DNA of 36,083 nucleotides from Opitutaceae bacterium (GTDB taxonomy: Bacteria; Verrucomicrobiota; Verrucomicrobiia; Opitutales; Opitutaceae), in contig JAUSID010000102.1 of assembly GCA_030648295.1 (NCBI GenBank), positions 1 through 36,083 on the forward strand. Reading direction: 5' to 3'. The position numbers and the translations under genes are program-made. Numbering within the stretch: the stretch's first letter is position 1; every line of letters starts with the position of its first letter. Below are positions 8,071 through 15,796 of the stretch, in pieces. The notes beneath the pieces were generated by a model. The model searched no databases. It saw only the letters and a list, made by a program, of their open reading frames with translations, and was not told the origin of the DNA.

Positions 8071-9930
8071 ATGCCCCTTCGCGTTCTCATCTTCGGCTGC
8101 TTCGCGGTGAGTGTGCTGGCGGCCGAGAAGCCGAAGATCACTTCGCAGGACCAACTGCCGCGCTTCAGTTACCCCTTCGTCGGGAAAGTCGCTGATGTGC
8201 TCACCGACGATGCGGTGTACGAAAAACTCGCCTCCTCGGTTCGCGCCGATTGCGAGAAACTGCTCAACGACTACGACATCGCGGATCGGCCGACGCTCCA
8301 AGGCATCGTCGGCACGCTGCTCGCGCTCGACCTGCATGCCGGCCGGTTTGAGGACGCGCTCGCGCGGGTGAAGACGATTCGGAATCTCGACGACAAACCC
8401 GCGGCGAAACTAACGGCGGGGCTGCTGGCCGAGAGCTATATCGTGGCGCGACGCAGCGGCGAGTTCGCCGATGAAAAGGCGTTTCGCGCGGCGTTCCAGA
8501 AAACCTACGCGCAGAAACTCGCGGCGCTTCCATGGGACGTGGTCGGCGACGTGATCAAGCAGACGAAGGGTGGCGCCGAGATTGCGAACGAAGCACTCGT
8601 CCTGGGCAGCGTTTCGAGCCAGTTTCAGCTGGGCGTCGACAAGACCGGCACCGTGAGCGGCGACGTTGCCCAGGCGCTCGTGGCCCAACGCACCAACCTT
8701 GCGCATTACCTGCCGCTCAAAGCCGAGCGCGTCGCGGCGTTGACCGCCTACGTGAAGGCGAATCAGAAAGTGAAGACCGACATCTGGGCCGCCCGTGCGG
8801 TCCAGTTGCCGGAAGCGAAACTCGCGCCCGTCGTGATTGGCATCTGGGACAGCGGCGTGGACATGGAGGTTTTTCCGAACCAGCGGTGGACGAATCCACA
8901 AGAGCAGCGGAATGGACGCGACGACGATGGCAATGGCTACATCGACGACGTCCACGGCATCGCGTTCGACCTGAAGTCCCGCGCCGTGTCCGAATTGCTG
9001 CTGCCGCTCACCGAGGAGCAGCAGTCGAATTACCCGGGCATGCGAAACCTGACCAAGGGACTGCTCGACTTGCAGGCGAACATCGATTCGCGCGAAGCGT
9101 CCGAGTTGAAGGCGATGATTTCGGGACTGGAGGCCGACGCGGTGAAGCCGTTCATCGAGAGCCTGAACTTCTTCGGCTCCTACACCCATGGCACGCATGT
9201 TGCCGGCATTGCCGCCGCGGGAAATCCCGCGGCGCAGATCCTGTGCGCGCGAATCACGTTTGATCACCGCATGATTCCGGATCTGCCGACGCGGGAGCAG
9301 GCGGAGCGCGATGCCGCGGCGATGCGAGCGATTGTCCGCTACTTCAAGCATCACGGTGCCCGCGTGGTGAACATGAGCTGGGGCGGTTCGCCGCGTGACA
9401 TCGAGGCCGCCTTCGAGAAAAACGGCGCGGGCGGCACACCCGAGCAACGGAAGCAGACGGCGCGGGAATATTTCGAACTCGCGCGCGTCGCGCTCACGGA
9501 GGCGATGAGTGACGCGCCCGACATCCTTTTTGTCGCCGCGGCCGGCAACAGCAACAACGACGCGGCGTTTGGCGAGTTCATCCCTTCCGGCATCGATCTG
9601 CCAAACGTGCTCACGGTTGGCGCGGTGGATCAGGCGGGCGAGGAGACGTCGTTCACCAGCTTCGGCAAGAATGTCGACTTGCACGCGAGTGGCTTCGAGG
9701 TGGAGAGCACGCTGCCGGGCGGTGAGCGGATGAAATACTCCGGCACGTCGATGGCGGCGCCCAACGTGGTGAATCTCGTAGCGAAGCTACTGGCGTTGAA
9801 TCCCAAGCTGACGGTGCCCGAACTCGTGGACTTGATTCAACGGGGCTCGGAACGAAGCGCGAACGGACGTATCAATTTGATGAATCCGAAGCGCACCATC
9901 GAGCTGCTGAAGGCCGCCAAGAACAGCTGA
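8071..9930 (+). CDS. Secreted subtilisin-family (S8) serine peptidase
   Basis: This is a 619-residue exported serine endopeptidase. A GAGGG ribosome-binding sequence sits six bases before the ATG at 8071, and the resulting N-terminus MPLRVLIFGCFAVSVLA is a signal peptide cut before EKP; an ATG at 8065 is the alternative. Residues 20-250 form a helical region with no recognised domain. The catalytic triad is complete: Asp260 (GIWDSGVDM), His373 (YTHGTHVAGIAA) and Ser560 (YSGTSMAAPN), with the oxyanion residue Asn493 (AAAGNSNND). A calcium-binding-like NGRDDDGNGYIDD follows the Asp motif. The Asp-to-His spacing of about 113 residues is much larger than in classical subtilisins and holds an extra helical insert. 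It ends soon after the catalytic core, without a sorting domain. The substrate is unknown. Confidence 0.9.
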   Translation: MPLRVLIFGCFAVSVLAAEKPKITSQDQLPRFSYPFVGKVADVLTDDAVYEKLASSVRADCEKLLNDYDIADRPTLQGIVGTLLALDLHAGRFEDALARVKTIRNLDDKPAAKLTAGLLAESYIVARRSGEFADEKAFRAAFQKTYAQKLAALPWDVVGDVIKQTKGGAEIANEALVLGSVSSQFQLGVDKTGTVSGDVAQALVAQRTNLAHYLPLKAERVAALTAYVKANQKVKTDIWAARAVQLPEAKLAPVVIGIWDSGVDMEVFPNQRWTNPQEQRNGRDDDGNGYIDDVHGIAFDLKSRAVSELLLPLTEEQQSNYPGMRNLTKGLLDLQANIDSREASELKAMISGLEADAVKPFIESLNFFGSYTHGTHVAGIAAAGNPAAQILCARITFDHRMIPDLPTREQAERDAAAMRAIVRYFKHHGARVVNMSWGGSPRDIEAAFEKNGAGGTPEQRKQTAREYFELARVALTEAMSDAPDILFVAAAGNSNNDAAFGEFIPSGIDLPNVLTVGAVDQAGEETSFTSFGKNVDLHASGFEVESTLPGGERMKYSGTSMAAPNVVNLVAKLLALNPKLTVPELVDLIQRGSERSANGRINLMNPKRTIELLKAAKNS

Positions 9931-9938
9931 GCGCCCTG

Positions 9939-9952
9939 GCTGCTTCGGCAGC
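9939..9952 (+). terminator. Possible UUCG hairpin after the subtilase gene
   Basis: GCTGC-TTCG-GCAGC forms a compact hairpin with a stable UUCG loop 8 bases after the subtilase stop codon. There is no strong T-run behind it, so termination is only suggested; it may instead stabilise the mRNA end. Confidence 0.35.
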
Positions 9953-9995
9953 AGTTGCACTTTGCACCGCGGTGTACCTTATTTCGGCCGTATTC

Positions 9996-10424
9996 ATGCC
10001 TGAAACCGCACCCGTTGCCACCCTGCCACCGCTCGTTCCCGCCGCCCCTCCCATCGGCACGAACGGCAACCTGCCCGAGGGCGTGCGTGCCGGTAACGAA
10101 AACCTGGTGCATTTGACCGAAGCGGCAGGCGCGAAGGTTGCGGCCTTGATCACACGGGAAAAACAGGGCGAATACCTGCGCCTCGCCATCTCCGGCGGCG
10201 GCTGTAACGGCCTGAGCTACAAGATGAAGTTCGTTCCCGAGCCCAGGCGCGGGGACATTGTTGTCCGGACCGCAGGCGTCCAGGTCATCGTCGACAGCAA
10301 GAGTGCCCTCTACCTCAAGGGAACGCATCTCGACTATTCCAGCGCGATGGTGGCGGGCGGCTTCAAGTTCACGAATCCCAATGCCAAGGCCAGCTGCTCA
10401 TGCGGCGAAAGCTTTAGCGTCTAG
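9996..10424 (+). CDS. Iron-sulfur cluster carrier, ErpA/IscA (HesB) family
   Basis: A-type carriers receive Fe-S clusters from the assembly scaffold and pass them to apo-enzymes in the cytoplasm. The 142-residue protein has the three cluster-binding cysteines at canonical spacing: Cys70 in GGGCNGLSY, and Cys134 and Cys136 in the C-terminal CSCGESF. The core (residues 36-142) also shows LYLKGTHLDYS and GFKFTNPNA, as in ErpA/IscA. An N-terminal extension of about 35 residues, rich in Pro and Ala, precedes the core and is not normal for the family. The ATG at 9996 is used because it is the only one ahead of the core; an internal GTG near residue 30 would give a standard-length protein. An intrinsic terminator overlaps its stop codon, so it is transcribed apart from infC. 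Assigning ErpA versus IscA/SufA needs a tree. Confidence 0.88.
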   Translation: MPETAPVATLPPLVPAAPPIGTNGNLPEGVRAGNENLVHLTEAAGAKVAALITREKQGEYLRLAISGGGCNGLSYKMKFVPEPRRGDIVVRTAGVQVIVDSKSALYLKGTHLDYSSAMVAGGFKFTNPNAKASCSCGESFSV

Positions 10425-10452
10425 GTTCCTGGCGCCACCGAACCTAATTTTT
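10422..10452 (+). terminator. Intrinsic terminator of the Fe-S carrier gene
   Basis: Perfect 7-base arms TAGGTTC (10422-10428) and GAACCTA (10440-10446) enclose an 11-base loop that itself holds a TGGCGCCA palindrome. A TTTTT run follows at 10448-10452. The left arm begins with the stop codon. This is the clearest rho-independent terminator in the window. Confidence 0.8.
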
Positions 10453-10620
10453 GCAAACCGGCACCATCCGCCAATAGTTTGGCAAAAATCCTGCATGGCC
10501 TGCCAACCACCTTCCGCCGCCAGAGTTTAGGTTTTACGTCCCGCCAGCCTGCAAAAACCTCCTTGCTCCCACGGGCCTTCCTGGCAAGAAGCCAAGCCGA
10601 CCCAACACCAATCCTATTTG
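10453..10620 (+). promoter_or_regulatory. Leader region upstream of infC
   Basis: The 168 bases before infC contain repeated GCAAAAA/TTTTGC motifs. Possible hairpins include GGTTTT with AAAACC (about 10530-10560) and TGGC-aagaa-GCCA at 10582-10594. infC and its downstream ribosomal genes are often controlled by leader structures, so a regulatory fold is plausible, but no known riboswitch or L20 leader is recognisable here. Confidence 0.3.
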
Positions 10621-11343
10621 ATGGCCATTTCGTTTCCCTCCGCCGGAGGCGGCAACCGCCCCGGTTCTTACCAGCGTCGTAACAACGACCCGTTCGCGGC
10701 CATTCGCCGCAATCATCGCATCAAGGTCCCGCAGGTTCGCGTGATCTCACCCGAGGGAAAACAGCTCGGGATTTTGGATACGCCGAAGGCCATCAATCTC
10801 GCGTTGGAAGTGGGGCTCGATTTGGTGGAAGTCGCGCCGAATGCGAATCCGCCCGTCTGCCGGATCATGGATTTCGGCAAATACGTTTACGAGGAGCAGA
10901 AGAAGCACTCCCACGCCAAGAGCACCGGCAGCAAGATCAAGGAAATCGAGTTCACGGCGCGCATCGAGCAGCACGATTTCGAGACCAAGCTGCGGCATGC
11001 CGAGGAATTTCTCCATCATGGCAACAAGGTGAAGATGCGATTGAAGTTTCGCGGCCGCGAGATGGCGCACACCGAACTCGGGTTCCAGGTCATGAAGCGT
11101 GCTGTCGTCGATCTGGCCGGCATGGGCCATCCGGATGCCGACCCCAAGCTGATCGGGCGAAACATCCACGTGATGCTGACGCCGCTGCCGCCCAACAAGC
11201 GCAAGTCGAAGTTCCTCTCGCGGGAGGATCTCGAGGCGGAAGAACCGGAATCCGTTCCGGCGAACAATCATGCTGCCGCTGCCAGCGCCAGCCCCGTCCG
11301 AAGCTCCAGCGGCGGCTCGAATTCGCCCTCGCCGACGGCCTGA
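10621..11343 (+). CDS. infC: Translation initiation factor IF-3
   Basis: IF-3 binds the 30S subunit, prevents premature 50S joining and checks the start codon and initiator tRNA. The 240-residue protein has the N-terminal domain (NHRIKVPQVRVISPEGKQLG, residues about 33-52), the linker with VEVAPNANPPVCRIMDFGK, the lysine-rich hinge, and the C-terminal domain with IKEIEFTARIEQHDFETK and VKMRLKFRGREM. Normal IF-3 is about 180 residues; here an acidic then Ser/Ala-rich tail of about 45 residues follows the core and about 30 residues precede it. The start is taken as the ATG at 10621, unlike the rare AUU/AUC starts of many infC genes. rpmI and rplT, the usual next genes, are missing; instead the amidase follows after 12 bases. 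Confidence 0.93.
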   Translation: MAISFPSAGGGNRPGSYQRRNNDPFAAIRRNHRIKVPQVRVISPEGKQLGILDTPKAINLALEVGLDLVEVAPNANPPVCRIMDFGKYVYEEQKKHSHAKSTGSKIKEIEFTARIEQHDFETKLRHAEEFLHHGNKVKMRLKFRGREMAHTELGFQVMKRAVVDLAGMGHPDADPKLIGRNIHVMLTPLPPNKRKSKFLSREDLEAEEPESVPANNHAAAASASPVRSSSGGSNSPSPTA

Positions 11344-11355
11344 CGTGCCGCCGCC

Positions 11356-12453
11356 ATGATTACGGCGGCTGGTCGTTTTCATTTCCTGCGCGGATCCGTG
11401 CTGTGGCTGGGCGCGCTCTGCTGCCTCGACGGCGCGGGTGAAGCGACCGCGCGTTCCGCGCCTTCCCGGCCCGGAGCCGCCGCCGCTGGCATCGCGACCG
11501 CCACCCCGCCGCCGCTGCCGAGCCGGCGATTCGGGGCCATCGGGTATGTGAACCTCGCCGACGGCGCCTCGCGCCTCGGTTTGAAACTCGCGTGGGTCTC
11601 GCGCGGAAAGAAAGTGAAACTCACCGGCCCGCGCGTCACCGCGGAAATCGCGACCGATACACGCGAGATCAACGTGAACGGGATGCGGGTTTTTCTCGGC
11701 GATCCCGTGGCGGATGCGAGCGGGAAGTTGTACGTCAGCAGAATCGATTTCGAGCGGTGCCTGACCCCGCTGCTCCGTCCTGGATTCGGCGTCACGACCG
11801 TGGCCCGACCGAAGACGATCGTGTTGGATCCGGGGCACGGCGGAAAGGACACCGGGACAAGCGACAACGAAAAGATCTACGCCCTCGATGTCGCGAAGCG
11901 GGCGCGAAAGGAGCTGGAGGCCGCGGGCTATCGCGTCGTGCTCACCCGCGAGAGCGACACGTTTGTCGAGCTGGTTGAGCGACCGGCGATCGCGAACGCC
12001 ACTCGCGCCGACGTTTTTGTCAGCATTCATTTCAACGCACTGATCAAGGACAGGAAGACGTCGGGTGTGGAGATTTTCACCTTCGCGCCGCAACACCAGC
12101 GTTCGGCCGATTCGTGGAGTCCGGGAAAGAAGGACGACACCTTCACTCACGCGGAGCCGAACAACCGGTTCGACCACTGGAACATGGTGCTCGCCCAGAC
12201 GATTCACCGGCGCTTTCTCGCCGATCTGAAGACCTTCGATCGCGGAAAGAAACTCGCGCACTGGGGCGTGCTCCGCTCGCTCAATTGTCCTGGTGTGCTC
12301 GTGGAGTGCGGATTTTTGACCAGCGACGCCGAGGCGCGGAAGATTGCGACGCCGGCATATCGGCAGAAACTCGCCCAGGTCATCGCCGCGGGCATTCGCG
12401 AATATTCGGCGACGGTCGAGGGCCTGCGTTGGACGGCCTCGGCCAGACGATAG
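11356..12453 (+). CDS. N-acetylmuramoyl-L-alanine amidase (Amidase_3)
   Basis: This zinc amidase cuts the bond between MurNAc and the L-Ala of the stem peptide, for cell separation or wall turnover in the periplasm. The 365 residues begin with a hydrophobic signal-like segment (FLRGSVLWLGALCCL). Residues about 55-145 form a small N-terminal domain (RLGLKLAWVSRGKKVKL) resembling copper amine oxidase-like/AMIN-type beta domains. The catalytic domain starts at TIVLDPGHGG with zinc ligands His161, Glu172 and His225 (SIHFNA) and catalytic Glu317 (VLVECGFL). The ATG at 11356 lies 12 bases after the infC stop, so the two are likely cotranscribed, an uncommon pairing. No LysM or SH3 wall-binding domain is present. 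Confidence 0.92.
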   Translation: MITAAGRFHFLRGSVLWLGALCCLDGAGEATARSAPSRPGAAAAGIATATPPPLPSRRFGAIGYVNLADGASRLGLKLAWVSRGKKVKLTGPRVTAEIATDTREINVNGMRVFLGDPVADASGKLYVSRIDFERCLTPLLRPGFGVTTVARPKTIVLDPGHGGKDTGTSDNEKIYALDVAKRARKELEAAGYRVVLTRESDTFVELVERPAIANATRADVFVSIHFNALIKDRKTSGVEIFTFAPQHQRSADSWSPGKKDDTFTHAEPNNRFDHWNMVLAQTIHRRFLADLKTFDRGKKLAHWGVLRSLNCPGVLVECGFLTSDAEARKIATPAYRQKLAQVIAAGIREYSATVEGLRWTASARR

Positions 12454-12470
12454 CGCGCTGGGAGCGGGTT

Positions 12471-12553
12471 GACGTGGCACGGACACCTGGCCCGGCATCC
12501 TGCCCGTGGGTTTACCCGCCTCCGGCGGGTTTGAGAGTGCCATGGGCGTCTCG
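12471..12553. repeat. Dispersed GC-rich repeat, copy 1
   Basis: The segment contains GGCCCGGCATCCTGCCCG and the hairpin ACCCGCC-tcc-GGCGGGT, ending ATGGGCGTCTCG. A very similar block occurs in the opposite orientation at 16757-16826, sharing the ACCCGCCTCCGGCGGGT hairpin, GACGTGGC and ATGGGCGTCTC. It lies in the spacer between the amidase and the nuclease gene and encodes nothing credible. Confidence 0.7.
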
Positions 12554-12578
12554 ACCATGATCCGGAAAGGCTTTCCCT

Positions 12579-12669
12579 GGGAGCGCGGGCAGCCTGCCCG
12601 CCGTAGCCTCAGGCGAAGGCGGGTCTCGCCTGCTCCGAAGAAAGTGGCGGGCAAGATGCCCGCGCTCCC
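12579..12669. repeat. GC-rich palindromic element, family P
   Basis: Left arm GGGAGCGCGGGC...GCCCGCC (12579-12601) is matched in reverse by GGCGGGC...GCCCGCGCTCCC (12646-12669), with a 44-base centre. The same terminal sequence occurs at 19227-19288 and 35831-36041. Each arm is also a small hairpin of the form GCGGGC-NNNNT-GCCCGC. Together with copy 1 above, it fills most of the 314-base spacer before the nuclease gene. Confidence 0.75.
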
Positions 12670-12767
12670 GGCGACGCGACTTCACACAATTTCTCGCGAT
12701 CAAGTCCGCGGGCGTTTCCCGCCACCTCCGGCTCGCCACCGCTGCCGGTTTTCGCCTCACTCCCGGG

Positions 12768-13850
12768 ATGTTTTCGCGTCCTCCATTGGGATTTGTCTGC
12801 ATCGGGTTCATCGCCGGCCTGGCGCCGGTGCCGCTGCACGCCTGGGACTACGACGGGCACCGGATGGTGAACCAGGTCGCCCTCGCGTCGCTCCCGCGTG
12901 AGTATCCACAATTCGTGCACGCTGTGGCCAACGCCGAGCGCCTCGCGTTTCTCGCCGGCGAAGCCGATCGGTGGCGCAATGTGCCGGATTTGCCGCTCAA
13001 GCAATACAACGGCGTCGACCATTACTGCGACATGGAGTACATCCCGGAGGCCGGGCTCGACTGGGCCACCGTGCCGTCCTTCCGTTATGACTTCGTCGTC
13101 CAATTCGCCGCCGGCCGGGCGGCGAACGCGAAGCGGTTCGCGCCCATCGATCCGGCGAAGAATACTGATCACAGCCGCGAATGGCCCGGTCTCGCGCCTT
13201 GGGCGATCACGGAATATTACGGCAAGCTGCGGGCGGCGTTTTCCTACCTGAAGGTGTTCGAGGAACTCGGCACGCCCGACGAAATCATGAATGCGCAGGC
13301 GAACGTTGTCTACCTCATGGGCGTGATGGGCCATTATGTCGGCGACTGTGCGCAGCCGCTGCACACGACCAAGCACCACAACGGCTGGGTCGGGGAGAAC
13401 CCCAAGGGTTACACCACGTGGCCGGGGTTTCACGCGTGGATCGATGGAGGCTTTGTCGCCAAGGCCGGCATCAAGCCGGCCGAGCTGGCGCCGCGCGTCC
13501 GGACGGCGGAACCAATCGCGCTCGCGGCGCGATCCGACGGACGTGATCCGATGTTCGTTGCCGCCGTTGATTACCTGGAGGCGCAGCACCGGTTGGTGGA
13601 GCCGCTCTACCAGCTCGAAAAAGAGGGCAAGCTGGGCAACAGCGAACGCCCCGTGACCGACGAGGCGCGCGTGTTGATCAGCGGGCAGCTGCTCAAAGGC
13701 GGCCAGATGCTCGGCGCGATCTGGCTGACGGCGTACCGCAATGCGATTCCGGATACGTATCTGCGGGCGTCGCTGATCCGGCGTCAAACCGGCGCGAGTC
13801 CGGGTTCCGCATCCGGCCCGGTCTCCGCCCCGCCGGCCCAAAAGGGATGA
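12768..13850 (+). CDS. Secreted S1/P1-type zinc nuclease
   Basis: S1/P1 enzymes are trinuclear-zinc phosphodiesterases that degrade single-stranded DNA and RNA outside the cytoplasm. The 360-residue precursor has a signal peptide cut at HA|W, leaving Trp26 as the N-terminal residue; in this family the mature N-terminal Trp is itself a zinc ligand. Other ligand motifs are visible: YDGHRMVNQVA, NGVDHYCD and MGHYVGDCAQPLHTTKHHNG, the last corresponding to the H-x3-D-x2-QPLH signature. The C-terminal 25 residues are Pro/Ser/Ala-rich. The TIGR03790 gene starts inside its stop codon region (ATGA overlap), so the two products are probably made together, perhaps for phosphate or nucleotide scavenging. 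Substrate preference cannot be told. Confidence 0.85.
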   Translation: MFSRPPLGFVCIGFIAGLAPVPLHAWDYDGHRMVNQVALASLPREYPQFVHAVANAERLAFLAGEADRWRNVPDLPLKQYNGVDHYCDMEYIPEAGLDWATVPSFRYDFVVQFAAGRAANAKRFAPIDPAKNTDHSREWPGLAPWAITEYYGKLRAAFSYLKVFEELGTPDEIMNAQANVVYLMGVMGHYVGDCAQPLHTTKHHNGWVGENPKGYTTWPGFHAWIDGGFVAKAGIKPAELAPRVRTAEPIALAARSDGRDPMFVAAVDYLEAQHRLVEPLYQLEKEGKLGNSERPVTDEARVLISGQLLKGGQMLGAIWLTAYRNAIPDTYLRASLIRRQTGASPGSASGPVSAPPAQKG

Positions 13851-15502
13851 TTTCCCCCCGGGTGAGGCTGGCGCGGTGGCTCTTGATGCTCGGCCTTCTC
13901 GCGACGCCCGGCGTGGCGGCGGCGGAAGCCAGCCTCACCGAACGCGTCCTCATCCTCGCCAACAGCGACGATCCGGATTCGCTGCGGATCGCCCGCCATT
14001 ATGCCGAGGTCCGGCGGGTTCCGAACGGCAATATCATTGCGCTCAAGCTGCCGGTCGCCGAGACGATCACGTGGCGTGAATTCGTGACCGCGCTGTGGCA
14101 GCCACTCCTGCATCAGCTCGTATCCGCGAAATGGATCGACGCCATTCCGATGGATCTGACTGACGTGGTGGGCCGCCGCAAATACGCGCCCCATGCCCAC
14201 CGGATTGCGGCGCTGGTGGTCTGTCGCGGAGTTCCGCTCAAAATCTCGCACGATCCGGCGCTTTACGCGGAGTCGCTCCCGTTCACCTCGCGCGGTGAGT
14301 TCCGGACCAATGCCGGCGCCGTCGACGCCGAGCTCAGCCTGCTCGCCATCCCGAATTATCCAATCAACGCGTTTGTCCCCAACCCGCTTTTTCAGAACCA
14401 CCGGCCGACCCCCGTGGAGCTGGCGCAAGTGGTCAAGGTTTCGCGACTCGATGCCCCCACCGCGGAGCAGGCGATGGCGCTCGTTGATCACGCGGTGGCG
14501 GCCGAACGCACGGGGTTGCTGGGCCGCGCCTACGTGGACCTGAGTGACCGCGATCCCGTGGGCAACGGCTGGCTCCAGGACGTCGCGAAACAGCTGCGGG
14601 CGCTCGACTACGATCTCAGCGTCGATGCCGAACCGGGAACGTTTCCGGCCCCGGCGCGAATGGATGCGCCGGTTTTGTATTTCGGCTGGTATGCGGGTGA
14701 TCTCAACGGGCCTTTCGCGCTGCCCGGGTTTCGATTTCCCGCCGGCGCAATTGCACTTCATATCCACAGCTATAGCGCCGCCACCCTTCGCTCGACCACG
14801 AGCGGCTGGACCGGGCCGTTGATCGCACGGGGTGCGACCGCCACGGTCGGAAATGTCCACGAACCCTACCTGCAATTCACCCACCAGCCGCACCTGTTCC
14901 TCCGCGCGCTCGCGCGCGGCGACACGCTCGTCGACGCGGCGTATTACGCGCTCCAGGCGCTGAGCTGGCAGGCCGTCCTCATTGGTGATCCGTTGTATCG
15001 CCCCTTCGGCGTGCCGCTCGAGCAGCAGCTGCGCCACCGCTCCAATCTCCCGCCATTGCTTGCTGGATACGCCGTGTTGCGGCGGATGAATGAACTCGAT
15101 GCCGCCGGCCGCAGCGCGGAGGCGATCACGTTCGGCCTGGGCGCGCAGCGCGATGCGCCCTCGCTGCCGCTCACCGTCGCGCTCGGCCGGCGCTTTCAGA
15201 ACGCGGGGGAGATGAACGCGGCGGCAGATGTCCTTGGGTTCGTGCCGCGCTTGAAATCATTTGCGACGGATGAGTGGGGCCTGGCGCGCGAAGCGTGCCA
15301 GTTGCTGGAGGGGACGGGCCGGCCAGCCGGGGCGGTTGCAACCTGGCGGACGATCTTCGCAAACGAAAAGCTTCCGCGTGAATTGCGCATCGCGTGGCTG
15401 CCGGATGCACGCCGCGCTGCTCTTGCCGCCCGGGATTTCGCCCAGGCGGCCATTTGGGAACGTGAGCTCGACGCGCTGACCGCGCTGCCAGTGGGGAGGT
15501 GA
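13847..15502 (+). CDS. TIGR03790 family secreted protein
   Basis: The 551-residue product has a signal peptide (RLARWLLMLGLLATPGVAAA) followed by TERVLILANSDDPDSLRIARHYAEVRRVP, the N-terminal signature of TIGR03790 proteins. The middle part has VVCRGVPLKI and AHIHSYSAATLRSTTSGWTG-like segments, then LSWQAVLIGDPLYRPFG near residue 380, which recalls the end of gingipain-like (C25) peptidase domains. The last 150 residues are helical and TPR-like. The function of the family is not established; a caspase/gingipain-type fold is an inference. It overlaps the nuclease gene by 4 bases, implying translational coupling. No own ribosome binding site is evident. Confidence 0.8.
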   Translation: MISPRVRLARWLLMLGLLATPGVAAAEASLTERVLILANSDDPDSLRIARHYAEVRRVPNGNIIALKLPVAETITWREFVTALWQPLLHQLVSAKWIDAIPMDLTDVVGRRKYAPHAHRIAALVVCRGVPLKISHDPALYAESLPFTSRGEFRTNAGAVDAELSLLAIPNYPINAFVPNPLFQNHRPTPVELAQVVKVSRLDAPTAEQAMALVDHAVAAERTGLLGRAYVDLSDRDPVGNGWLQDVAKQLRALDYDLSVDAEPGTFPAPARMDAPVLYFGWYAGDLNGPFALPGFRFPAGAIALHIHSYSAATLRSTTSGWTGPLIARGATATVGNVHEPYLQFTHQPHLFLRALARGDTLVDAAYYALQALSWQAVLIGDPLYRPFGVPLEQQLRHRSNLPPLLAGYAVLRRMNELDAAGRSAEAITFGLGAQRDAPSLPLTVALGRRFQNAGEMNAAADVLGFVPRLKSFATDEWGLAREACQLLEGTGRPAGAVATWRTIFANEKLPRELRIAWLPDARRAALAARDFAQAAIWERELDALTALPVGR

Positions 15503-15563
15503 GCCGAACTCCGCGCCGGCTGCGAAAGACGGTCGGATGGTCCGGAAAACGAAACGACGTTCT

Positions 15564-15599
15564 GTGGGGTGGCGGACGGCGCGGAGGCCGTCCCTCCAC
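15564..15599. repeat. GC-rich hairpin after the TIGR03790 gene
   Basis: GGACGGC-gcggag-GCCGTCC gives a 7-base stem with a 6-base loop, extended by GTGG and CCAC further out. There is no T-run, so it is more likely one of the dispersed palindromes than a terminator, although it follows the gene by about 60 bases. Confidence 0.55.
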
Positions 15600-15796
15600 G
15601 CATGAGATTCAGAACCCACGGCGGGGTAGTGGCCCTTGGTGCGCCAATTGCGCCCACCCAATACTTCATGTCGGCACCAAAGGCGTGCGCTTTCGCTTCC
15701 GATAAACCTAGTCCGCGCAGCGGACTCTCGGCGAGGCGCACCTTGCGGGGTTCATTCAATACGACCGCTGCGATGGCAATACGGCGCGCCTCGCCT
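15600..15796. other. Non-coding spacer between convergent genes
   Basis: This stretch separates the convergent TIGR03790 and clpP genes. It contains a perfect hairpin AGTCCGC-gca-GCGGACT (15710-15726). Open frames cross it on both strands with no recognisable product. Its even composition and lack of decay suggest another repeat family, but no second copy is visible in the window. Confidence 0.4.

Noticed and set aside
10747-12654. Minus-strand open frame of about 635 codons
   Set aside because: It is antisense to infC and the amidase, both of which have full catalytic or functional motifs, and it crosses their spacer and a repeat.
12609-15037. Two long minus-strand frames opposite the nuclease and TIGR03790 genes
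   Set aside because: They show no domain, are rich in Arg, and lie antisense to genes with signal peptides and clear motifs.
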